Source of the DNA: an uncultured Balneola sp.
GTDB lineage: Bacteria > Bacteroidota > Rhodothermia > Balneolales > Balneolaceae
DNA length: 33,555 nt
Assembly: GCA_913058495.1 (NCBI GenBank)
Contig: CAJXQC010000032.1
Location: 1-33,555, forward strand
Direction: 5' to 3'
This document shows, piece after piece, positions 9,549-15,345 of the stretch. A program made the position numbers and the translations under genes. Within the stretch, counting starts at the first letter, position 1. Every line of letters starts with the position of its first letter. The notes under the pieces were generated by a model. That model was not told the DNA's origin, searched no databases, and saw only the letters and a list, made by a program, of their open reading frames with translations.

Positions 9549-10007
9549 TTATTTCTCTTTCAAATATTCTTCTAATCTATCAAAAGTAGAACCCCAACCA
9601 TTTCTGAAACCCATTTCTTCTTGTTGCTGACGGTATTCTTCAGTTTTATGAGCTACTGAGAATGTCATCTTAGTTTGCTCTCCCAGATCTTCAAACAAAA
9701 CAGTAAGCACTACATCTACAGTCATGGGTTTAAAATCTGCTGATGTTACTAACTTTTCCGGGTCTTTTATTTCGATAAAAGTCCCTTCAGTCACAAACTC
9801 ATTTCCATCCGGCATCATCATAGTATATTTCCATGAACCACCTTCTTCAAAGTTCAACTCTTCTACTTTGGTGTTCATACCTTTTGGTCCCCACCAATTC
9901 ACTAGATGTTCTGCTTGGGTCCATGCATCCCAAACCAATTGTCTTGGAGCGTTAAAAGTACGAGCCATAGTGGCTACTCGGGGATCACTAGCTTGAGCTT
10001 TTTCCAT
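9549..10007 (-). CDS. SRPBCC / AHSA1-domain protein
   Basis: About 152 residues from the chosen ATG (MEKAQASDPRV); a longer reading frame extends to 10055, but its extra residues lie within the ArsR coding sequence. The helix-grip fold signature is clear: TFNAPRQLVWDAWTQAEHLVNWWGPKG at the start and MGFRNGWGSTFDRLEEYL at the end. Members bind hydrophobic ligands or act as Hsp90 co-chaperone-like proteins (AHSA1). The start codon overlaps the end of the ArsR gene by about 20 bp, which indicates translational coupling. ArsR plus AHSA1-like pairs are a common bacterial arrangement. The ligand is unknown. Confidence 0.88.
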   Translation of the reverse strand: MEKAQASDPRVATMARTFNAPRQLVWDAWTQAEHLVNWWGPKGMNTKVEELNFEEGGSWKYTMMMPDGNEFVTEGTFIEIKDPEKLVTSADFKPMTVDVVLTVLFEDLGEQTKMTFSVAHKTEEYRQQQEEMGFRNGWGSTFDRLEEYLKEK

Positions 10008-10335
10008 TTTCTTCTTTGTTTTGTTTTGATTGAAGTTGTTCCAGATATATTTCAAAAGAGTCTAATCTCTGTTCCCATAACTCACGGAAAGGATCGATCC
10101 AGTTTGCGATCTCAGCAAGTGTGTCAGGTTTTATAATGCAAAACCGTTCCCTTCCCTGTTGTTCAATAGCAACCAGTCCACACTCATTCAGGATCTTAAT
10201 GTGACGTGAAATCGCAGGTCGACTGATATCAAATTGTTCAGCTATAGCATTCAGGTTTAATGGTTCTTCGGATAGGATCTCAATGATCTCCCGCCGAACC
10301 GGATCAGCTATTGCCTGAAACACATCCCTTCTCAT
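9988..10335 (-). CDS. ArsR-family transcriptional repressor
   Basis: 115 residues with a winged helix-turn-helix: FQAIADPVRREIIEILS at the start, recognition helix SRPAISRHIKILNECGLV, and the wing QQGRERFCII. The metal-binding ELCVCDL motif of arsenic sensors is absent, so this is one of the non-metal ArsR members that accompany SRPBCC proteins. It is the first gene of an operon with the SRPBCC and ABM-like genes. Two near-identical palindromes directly upstream (10356-10371 and 10382-10397) are good candidates for its own operator and imply autorepression. Confidence 0.92.
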   Translation of the reverse strand: MRRDVFQAIADPVRREIIEILSEEPLNLNAIAEQFDISRPAISRHIKILNECGLVAIEQQGRERFCIIKPDTLAEIANWIDPFRELWEQRLDSFEIYLEQLQSKQNKEENGKSSS

Positions 10336-10355
10336 TTGTACTCTTTTTTAAAAAT

Positions 10356-10371
10356 GTAACGAATTGGTTAC
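10356..10371. promoter_or_regulatory. Candidate ArsR operator, proximal copy
   Basis: Palindrome GTAAC-N6-GTTAC (spacer GAATTG). It abuts the predicted -7 element and would cover the transcription start of the ArsR operon. The same half-sites recur 26 bp away. Confidence 0.7.
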
Positions 10372-10402
10372 TAATATATATGTAACTGATCTGTTACGCA
10401 AA
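10371..10402 (-). promoter_or_regulatory. Candidate Bacteroidota-type promoter of the ArsR operon
   Basis: On the minus strand TTTG (10399-10402), a 20-nt spacer and TATATTAG (10371-10378) match the TTTG / TAnnTTTG promoter known in Bacteroidota, with one mismatch in the -7 element. The distal operator fills the spacer and the proximal one follows the -7 element, the layout expected for repression by occlusion. Confidence 0.5.
10382..10397. promoter_or_regulatory. Candidate ArsR operator, distal copy
   Basis: Palindrome GTAAC-N6-GTTAC (spacer TGATCT), the same half-sites as the copy at 10356-10371 with a different spacer. It lies between the predicted -33 and -7 elements of the operon promoter. 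Confidence 0.7.
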
Positions 10403-10464
10403 TTAAATATCTGGTCATCCTTGCAGTAAACTAAGCCCGTTTATAGGAATCAATTCTTTGTTCT

Positions 10465-10693
10465 ATGTACTTTTGTACCGCTACTGAGCTTCCTCAGCAC
10501 AGGCGCCAGTACCAAAAGCTCCCGACAAGAATTATTGGCGCGAACTCCATTACATCGACTAATCATTACAAAAGGTCTTCGTTCGTATGATACACATTCA
10601 AGAATCAGCCTGAGTGTAATGATTGCTCCTTCGGAGCCGTCGATTCCATTACGTTCTTTCTCGCCAATAATTCTAAAGGTCGGTGTAGTTGGA
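10465..10693 (+). repeat. 230-bp structured interspersed repeat, copy 1
   Basis: About 93% identical to 12173-12402 by eye (roughly 14 substitutions and one indel over 229 bp), same orientation. It begins with TACTTTTGTAC, which contains a TAnnTTTG promoter-like motif, and a CTGAG-CTTC-CTCAG hairpin (10484-10497). It then forms a branched structure: a 13-bp outer stem (10528-10540 with 10662-10674, AGAATTATTGGCG), a 6-bp stem (10554-10559 with 10639-10644), a 10-bp stem (10561-10570 with 10615-10624) and a side hairpin GCTCC-TTC-GGAGC (10625-10637). No transposase lies inside. It may be a structured RNA, a miniature mobile element or a REP-like element. Confidence 0.85.
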
Positions 10694-10749
10694 AATCGTT
10701 CGAGATTCAGAAGCTATAGTTGAAGGATCTATACTACTATAATTTATCA

Positions 10750-11433
10750 TCATTCCGAATACCCTTTTCCTGCAACAACAACTGCGATTTCTCCTTTGAT
10801 GGAAGCTCTGTTTTCAAAGTCTTCTTTCAGTTCTGAAATAGGAGCTCGTACTACTTCTTCAAATTTCTTGGTGAGTTCACGGGCAACAGCTGCTAATCGT
10901 TCCGGTTCAAAGTGTTCTTCCAGTTCTCTGAGTAATTTCACAATGCGATGCGGACTTTCATAGAACACGATCGTCCGTTCTTCTTCAGACAGTTCTTTCA
11001 GTCGTTTTTGGCGTCCTTTTTTGGGTGGAAGAAATCCTTCAAAGCAATATTTATCGCAGGGAAGTCCACTAGCCACCAAAGCTGTAGTAACAGCATCAGG
11101 TCCGGGGATCACCGTAACCGTAATTCCTTCTTGTTTAATAGCACGAACAGCTAAAAAGCCCGGATCAGAAATACCCGGCATTCCTGCATCAGAGATCAAA
11201 GCAACCGATTGTCCACCTCTCAAAATATTTAATACATGTTCAACTTTATGATGCTCATTATGAAGATGAAACGAAAATTTCGGAGTGTTTATTCCAAAGG
11301 CACTCAATAGTTTGCCGGAAGTACGGGTGTCTTCACAAGCAATATGATCTACAGATTTTAAAACCTCTACCGCCCGGGGCGAAATATCACCAAGATTACC
11401 AATCGGAGTAGCTACAATGTAAAATGTTGACAC
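10750..11433 (-). CDS. rsmI: 16S rRNA (cytidine-1402-2'-O)-methyltransferase
   Basis: 227 residues from the GTG start chosen here (VSTFYIVATPIGNLGDIS). The frame is open further upstream to an ATG at 11511, but those 26 residues do not look like the family, which normally starts a few residues before IVATPIGNLGD. SAM-dependent tetrapyrrole-methylase fold: TPIGNLGDIS, CEDTRTSGKLL, SDAGMPGISDPG, IPGPDAVTTAL and FYESPHRIV are all present. It methylates the 2'-OH of C1402 in the decoding centre. The gene is flanked by the first 230-bp repeat downstream and a divergent VOC gene upstream. Confidence 0.95.
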   Translation of the reverse strand: MSTFYIVATPIGNLGDISPRAVEVLKSVDHIACEDTRTSGKLLSAFGINTPKFSFHLHNEHHKVEHVLNILRGGQSVALISDAGMPGISDPGFLAVRAIKQEGITVTVIPGPDAVTTALVASGLPCDKYCFEGFLPPKKGRQKRLKELSEEERTIVFYESPHRIVKLLRELEEHFEPERLAAVARELTKKFEEVVRAPISELKEDFENRASIKGEIAVVVAGKGYSE

Positions 11434-11534
11434 GAATAAAAATGATTTGAAAGAATTTCGGAATGAAATTATACAATTTAGAATTAACTTAAGATATTGA
11501 TTATTGAACAATACTTAATTTTTAATTGAACAAA

Positions 11535-11918
11535 ATGAATTTTACGCCTTCAGGTTTAAATCACATTACTATTCGGGTAAACAGGATCGATGCATCCAAA
11601 GAATTTTACGGAGACATTCTTGGCTTTGAAGTTATAAGAACAATGGGACAAAGTATGGCTGTCTACGATATTGGTGGAGGGGACACTATGGTGATCGTGG
11701 AAGCAGAAACCAGTTATGATCCAACTTCCAGAGACTTTCGTGTAGACCATTTTGGTTTTTATGTTGATTCGCCTGATAAAATAGATGAGCTGGCTAAATA
11801 CTTCAGAGAAAAAGAAGTAACGATCATGAGCGGCCCGGCAAACAGAAAAAAGGGAAGATTCTTATTTATAGCTGATCCTGATGGGAATATGATCGAGTTT
11901 ATGTACGAGGAAGATTAA
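11535..11918 (+). CDS. VOC-superfamily protein (glyoxalase/bleomycin-resistance fold)
   Basis: 127 residues from the ATG at 11535; a TTG nine bases upstream is a weaker alternative. Two beta-alpha-beta-beta-beta modules are visible, with likely metal ligands in LNHITIRV (His), VDHFGFYV (His) and GNMIEFMY (Glu), and the typical DPDGN turn. Members include glyoxalase I, fosfomycin/bleomycin resistance proteins and extradiol dioxygenases; nothing here picks a substrate. It is monocistronic, with an octad hairpin starting five bases after its stop codon. Confidence 0.85.
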   Translation: MNFTPSGLNHITIRVNRIDASKEFYGDILGFEVIRTMGQSMAVYDIGGGDTMVIVEAETSYDPTSRDFRVDHFGFYVDSPDKIDELAKYFREKEVTIMSGPANRKKGRFLFIADPDGNMIEFMYEED

Positions 11919-11922
11919 AAGG

Positions 11923-11973
11923 CCACTAAAACACAAATTCACTAAAAATTTTGTGCTTTAGTGATTTTGTGGC
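11923..11973. repeat. Octad-phased hairpin, locus 1
   Basis: Built of 8-nt units: CCACTAAA, ACACAAAT, TCACTAAA, then AA, then TTTTGTGC, TTTAGTGA, TTTTGTGG. The two halves are complementary (CACAAATTCACTAAA with TTTAGTGATTTTGTG, one mismatch). There is no T-run, so it is not a classical terminator, though it could protect the 3' end of the VOC mRNA. A related array lies at 15280-15340. Confidence 0.7.
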
Positions 11974-12064
11974 AACCCTGATTGCTCTCGTTTGGAATGT
12001 GGATTTGAGGAAGAGCTTCAATGAAAATATCCTCCATTCCTTTGCTTGTTGTAAGGTTAGTCGC

Positions 12065-12135
12065 AGGACTAAAGTCCTTGCTTGTTTATGTACGAGTTTA
12101 AAACAAGAACATAAGCTAGAAGGGGATTTATCCCC
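12065..12135. repeat. Cluster of three hairpins
   Basis: Three consecutive palindromes: AGGACT-AA-AGTCCT (12065-12078), CTTGTTT / AAACAAG (12081-12087 with 12101-12107) and GGGGAT-TT-ATCCCC (12122-12135). No ORF of merit covers them. They resemble dispersed extragenic palindromes, but only one copy is in this window, so I cannot show that it is repeated. Confidence 0.5.
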
Positions 12136-12172
12136 GGGTATCTAATATCCATCTAGTAATTTATACATGTTC

Positions 12173-12402
12173 ATGTACTTTTGTACCGATACTGAGCTTC
12201 CTCAGCACAGGCGCCAGTACCAAAAACTCCCGACAAGAATTATTGGCGCGAACTCCATTGTATCGACTAATCATTACAAAAGGTCTTCTTTCATTCGATA
12301 CATATTCAAGAATCAGCCAGAGTGTAATGATTGCTCCTGAGGAGCCGTCGATTTCATTACGTTCTTATCTCGCCAATAATTCTAAAGGTCGGAGTAGTTG
12401 GA
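12173..12402 (+). repeat. 230-bp structured interspersed repeat, copy 2
   Basis: Second copy of the element at 10465-10693, same orientation, about 1.7 kb away. All four main stems are intact with identical sequence: 12236-12248 with 12371-12383, 12262-12267 with 12347-12352, 12269-12278 with 12323-12332, and GCTCC-TGA-GGAGC at 12333-12345, whose loop changed from TTC to TGA. All substitutions between copies fall outside these stems. The TTG-initiated frame starting MARTPL is not supported as a gene: most changes alter amino acids and an indel breaks the frame. Confidence 0.85.
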
Positions 12403-12504
12403 GCTTTTTCAGAAGTACTGAAACTTGTAAAACTAATAGCCTTCCAACATCTCCCTGTTTACTTTCTACCAATAAACACCGTTCTTAAAATAAAAACACA
12501 GTTT

Positions 12505-12963
12505 ATGATCAAATGGCTGGATGTTCTCAACTACGCACGAAACGGCAATCCTGAACCGGATCGCAGAGTAGAGAAAAGCAATGAAGAATGGAAAAAAGAG
12601 CTCACCGAAGAACAATTTGCGGTTACTCGTTTAAAAGGTACAGAACGACCTTATTCAAGTGACGTTTGCAGTAAATTTGAGCCTGGTATTTATGCCTGTG
12701 TATGCTGTGACACTCTCCTTTTTGACGCCAATACAAAATTCGAAAGTGGCTCAGGCTGGCCTTCATTCAATCAACCAATTAAAGAAAATGCAATAGCCTA
12801 TCACAAAGATGATTCACAAGGAATGATCCGTGTAGAAGTAACATGTAACGTCTGTGATTCTCATGTAGGTCACATATTCCCCGATGGGCCCGAACCAAGC
12901 GGTCTTCGGTATTGCGCTAATGCAGTAAGTCTTAAAAAAGTAGAGGAAACACATGAACACTGA
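12505..12963 (+). CDS. msrB: Peptide methionine (R)-S-oxide reductase
   Basis: 152 residues from the ATG at 12505. The open frame reaches back into the 230-bp repeat, but that part is not protein-like. It reduces the R-epimer of methionine sulfoxide in oxidised proteins, with thioredoxin as the usual electron donor. Family motifs in order: RPYSSDVCSKFEPGIYACVCC with a zinc CxxC, SGSGWPSF, a second zinc pair CNVC, and the catalytic Cys in SGLRYCANAV (the family more often has RYCINS). The recycling Cys often found in SGCGWPSF is a Ser here, so another Cys or thioredoxin must resolve the intermediate. There is no signal peptide, so it acts in the cytosol. The stop overlaps the start of the next gene by 11 bp. 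Confidence 0.95.
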   Translation: MIKWLDVLNYARNGNPEPDRRVEKSNEEWKKELTEEQFAVTRLKGTERPYSSDVCSKFEPGIYACVCCDTLLFDANTKFESGSGWPSFNQPIKENAIAYHKDDSQGMIRVEVTCNVCDSHVGHIFPDGPEPSGLRYCANAVSLKKVEETHEH

Positions 12964-13396
12964 AACGCTCGCTCAATTATTTGCACGTGATTTTGAAAAG
13001 CTGGAATCCGAGATCTTTGAATACTCATCGGAAGAAAATCTTTGGATCAAAGAACCCGGAATTAACAACAGCGCCGGTAATTTAGGTCTGCACTTAGCCG
13101 GTAATCTGGCTCATTTTTTGGGAGCAATTCTCAATAACAGTGGTTACATCCGCGATCGTGAATTTGAATTTAATGGCAAAGTCGATCGTGATGAGCTGAT
13201 CAACAGAATCAGAGATTCCAGAAAGACCGTTCGTGAAACATTGGATAATCTTACCCCTGAAGATTTCTCAAAAACATATCCTCTTCAACCCTTCGGCTTT
13301 GAAATGAGTACAGAATATTTCCTGATTCATTTATACAGTCATTTCAGCTATCACTTGGGGCAGATCAATTATCATAGAAGATTGTTAGATAAATAG
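12953..13396 (+). CDS. DinB-like four-helix protein (DUF1572 type)
   Basis: 147 residues. The pattern is of DinB/YfiT-like four-helix-bundle proteins: three histidines that could bind a metal occur as GLHLAGNLAHFLG near residue 50, HLYSHFSYHLGQI near 127, and the C-terminal NYHRRLL. Some relatives are metal-dependent thiol-transferases (for bacillithiol or mycothiol), others have no known activity. The start overlaps msrB by 11 bp and the exported MBL-fold gene follows 7 bp after, so it belongs to a three-gene operon and may take part in redox repair. That role is inference. Confidence 0.8.
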   Translation: MNTETLAQLFARDFEKLESEIFEYSSEENLWIKEPGINNSAGNLGLHLAGNLAHFLGAILNNSGYIRDREFEFNGKVDRDELINRIRDSRKTVRETLDNLTPEDFSKTYPLQPFGFEMSTEYFLIHLYSHFSYHLGQINYHRRLLDK

Positions 13397-13403
13397 ACTC
13401 TGA

Positions 13404-14200
13404 GTGAAGAAGCTAACGATCATATTTTCACTTCTGTTTTTTTCGCTAAATGTTAGTGCCCAACTTGAAATCCGTTACATTGGCAATATGGGTGTTCTTA
13501 TTTCCGGAGAAGAATCTTCTGTTTTGATTGATGGCTTGCATACCGAATACAACAAGGAATATTACCTCTTCCCTCCTCAAAGTCTTGTGGACACCCTACT
13601 AATTCCTTGGGTGATTTTCCACCGATCATAGCGATAGCAGCCACACATTATCATGGCGATCATCTTGATGGTGAACAGGTAAGCACTTTCTTAAATAAAA
13701 ATACCCACGTATTATTTTTTGGAAGTCGGCAATCCACCGATCTTGTTAAAGAAGCAGGCTCAAATAATGATGATCGGATCATAACGATTGAAACAAAAGA
13801 CTATCAGAAACAAACTGTTCGAGTCGGAGATATTTCAATCACTGGATTTTATATGAATCATGTTAGTCCAAACCGTCATGGGAGCGTTCAAAACGTTGGT
13901 TATCTCATCGAGATAGAAGGAAAAAAGATCTTACATGTAGGAGATTCCAATTGGTTTGAAGAAGCATTTACCGAGCTAAATCTACAAAAAGAGAATATTG
14001 ATGTTGCCATTTTCCCTTATTGGATGTTCTTGGATGACAAAGACTCAACGAAATTAAAAGAATGGGTAAACCCAAAGCATATTGTAGCCACTCATCTCCC
14101 TCCTTCCGGCTATGAAGACTATGTAAATACCATTAAAGAAAACTATCCTGAATCCTTTTCTCTAACCTCTTTAAATCAAAAGTTTGAGATCCAAAATTAA
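13404..14200 (+). pseudogene. Exported metallo-beta-lactamase-fold protein, frameshifted
   Basis: The gene starts at a GTG (13404) with a signal peptide (KKLTIIFSLLFFSLNVSAQ) and the first MBL strands (IRYIGNMGVLISGEES). The frame stops at 13631; the rest is read from about 13600 in another frame, beginning SLGDFPPIIAIAATHYHGDHLDG. Restoring one base in the ACCCTACTAAT region joins the halves (VDTL-TNSLGDF) into about 265 residues. Zinc ligands are then complete: HYHGDH, the His of MNHVSPNRHG, the Asp of HVGDSNW and the final His of VATHLPP. The overall style is of UlaG/TolB-like periplasmic hydrolases; the substrate is unknown. Both halves are otherwise well preserved, so a very recent mutation or a sequence error is likely. 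Confidence 0.8.
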
Positions 14201-14236
14201 GAATTCAACATTCTTAATTTTTAATTCTTAATTCCG
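14195..14236. repeat. Heptad-phased AT hairpin array, locus 1
   Basis: Six consecutive 7-nt units of the form AATTNNN: AATTAAG, AATTCAA, CATTCTT, AATTTTT, AATTCTT, AATTCCG. The first unit contains the TAA stop codon of the MBL-fold gene. It shares its first two units and its phase with the array at 27683-27731. A GC hairpin (CGCCAAC-TT-GTTGGCG, 14235-14250) follows at once. Confidence 0.75.
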
Positions 14237-14250
14237 CCAACTTGTTGGCG
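14235..14250. repeat. Short palindrome between convergent genes
   Basis: CGCCAAC-TT-GTTGGCG, a perfect 7-bp inverted repeat six bases past the SxtJ-like stop codon. There is no T-run on either side, so terminator function is doubtful; it may act together with the adjoining heptad array. Confidence 0.5.
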
Positions 14251-14255
14251 AAGGC

Positions 14256-14645
14256 CTACCAAGGATTAATCAGATCTTTTTTCTTAAATGTATGATCCCG
14301 CGCCTCATAGAGACTTCCTTTATTGTCTTTGAGTCTTAAGGGATCGTTTCCGAATAAACGGAACAGAAGTGCAATGGGCGTAATGAAAAGAAAATAAAGA
14401 AGCCCGAGAATCAACGGATTCATCACTTTGCTCAGCAACTCAGCCAGTTTATACCATCCCCAAACGATGCGATCTCCAATCGGTTTTATCGCAATGGATA
14501 ATACACCGATGATCAATGCGATATAGGCAAAGGTCTCATCCTGAAAAATGGCTGCTATAACCAACAATCCCGTAACGATCACCAATTGTGTTTTAGGCGT
14601 TTCCGGATCGGTCTTTATAAAATTAAGATCTCTTTTGGGGAGCAT
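14256..14645 (-). CDS. SxtJ-like membrane protein
   Basis: 129 residues with two or three predicted membrane segments (about 20-55, VTGLLVIAAIF through LIIGVLSIAIKPI, and about 78-98, ILGLLYFLFITPIALLFRLF). The RLFGNDPLRL and C-terminal KKDLINPW stretches fit the SxtJ family, named from the saxitoxin cluster, where it accompanies a carbamoyltransferase. Here it is the last gene of the minus-strand group with carbamoyltransferase, DUF5989 and an unrecognised protein. The role is unknown; an inner-membrane partner for product or substrate handling is a guess. Confidence 0.75.
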   Translation of the reverse strand: MLPKRDLNFIKTDPETPKTQLVIVTGLLVIAAIFQDETFAYIALIIGVLSIAIKPIGDRIVWGWYKLAELLSKVMNPLILGLLYFLFITPIALLFRLFGNDPLRLKDNKGSLYEARDHTFKKKDLINPW

Positions 14646-14663
14646 AGTTTTAGGTTGTAATAG

Positions 14664-15101
14664 TTAAGGCCATTTATAGTCTTTTCCATTATCCAAGAAT
14701 GGAACACCTAGCTCTAATTTTGTTACTTTTTCGTATTCCGAAAGTAACGAAATCCAATACTCCTCATTAAAATGCGACGTAAAAGAAAACAATTTGTCTG
14801 ATTCCCAGCTCTCAATTCTTTTCCCAAAAACCTCTTTTTTTACGAAATCTATATTCTTGTCGAAAATTTGAATTCCACCAAATGTTATGCTCGGATTCGA
14901 AGTTTCTATATAGCCTAATCGGCTTTCTGCATCTTTGTAAAATGAGAGACTTATTTTTTTCTCGTTGAACACATAAATCAGTTTATTGCTGTCATCTTCA
15001 TCGATTAGTTGCTCATCAAAATTACCTAATAAAACTTCAACCTGTGGTAGTTTCATACCGAACTCTATTTCTTCAAGACCAAAACCTAGCTTAACTTCCA
15101 T
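14664..15101 (-). CDS. Unrecognised 145-aa cytoplasmic protein inside the carbamoyltransferase cassette
   Basis: 145 residues from ATG 15101, which follows the DUF5989 stop by 13 bp; the frame is open to 15155 but the extra residues overlap the DUF5989 gene. I do not recognise the family. It starts MEVKLGFGLEEIEFGMKLPQVEVLLG, is acidic in the middle (DEQLIDEDDSNK), has alternating beta-like segments (LIYVFNEKKISLSFY, RLGYIETSNPSITFGG) and ends DNGKDYKWP. No signal peptide, membrane segment or catalytic motif is visible. The IEFGMKLPQVEVLLG opening resembles small bacterial ORFs near toxin or immunity genes, but this is too weak for a call. It sits between DUF5989 and SxtJ, where the usual cassette has nothing. 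Confidence 0.75.
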   Translation of the reverse strand: MEVKLGFGLEEIEFGMKLPQVEVLLGNFDEQLIDEDDSNKLIYVFNEKKISLSFYKDAESRLGYIETSNPSITFGGIQIFDKNIDFVKKEVFGKRIESWESDKLFSFTSHFNEEYWISLLSEYEKVTKLELGVPFLDNGKDYKWP

Positions 15102-15114
15102 TCTGGTTGATATC

Positions 15115-15264
15115 CTAAAATAAAGTATAAATAAACGGAGCGATTGAAGAACCACCGCCGATCACAATTAAAAATCCGAGTAGCAACAGCACTATTATCA
15201 CAGGAGCCAACCAGAATTTCTTCCGCTCCTTCATAAACTGCCATAAGTCTTTAAGTAAATCCAT
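15115..15264 (-). CDS. DUF5989-family small membrane protein
   Basis: 49 residues: an amphipathic start (MDLLKDLWQFMKERKKFW), one membrane segment (LAPVIIVLLLLGFLIVI) and the conserved tail GGGSSIAPFIYTLF. This matches DUF5989 proteins, which commonly sit between a NodU/CmcH carbamoyltransferase and an SxtJ protein. The gene lies downstream of the carbamoyltransferase with an 81-bp spacer that contains an octad repeat. The role is unknown; the constant company suggests a membrane subunit of a three-part system. Confidence 0.85.
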   Translation of the reverse strand: MDLLKDLWQFMKERKKFWLAPVIIVLLLLGFLIVIGGGSSIAPFIYTLF

Positions 15265-15279
15265 GTTCTTTTTTATTTG

Positions 15280-15340
15280 CCACCAATGTACAATTACACA
15301 AAATCATACATAAATTTTTGTGCTTTTGTGTTTCCGTGGC
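15280..15340. repeat. Octad-phased repeat, locus 2
   Basis: 8-nt units CCACCAAT, GTACAATT, ACACAAAA, TCATACAT, then TTTTGTGC, TTTTGTGT, TTCCGTGG. The right half has the same units as 11949-11972, and ACACAAAA pairs with TTTTGTGT. It fills the spacer between the carbamoyltransferase stop and the DUF5989 start, inside a probable operon. Confidence 0.65.
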
Positions 15341-15345
15341 ATTCA

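Noticed and set aside
10535-10723. Reading frame MARTPLHRLIITKGL in repeat copy 1, with a related frame at 12243-12488 in copy 2
   Set aside because: It uses a TTG start, lies inside a palindromic repeat, and between copies most substitutions change amino acids while an indel breaks the frame. Structure is conserved, protein is not.
14664-15101. Immunity or antitoxin protein
   Set aside because: Only size, acidity and a vague N-terminal likeness suggest it; no toxin partner is next to it.
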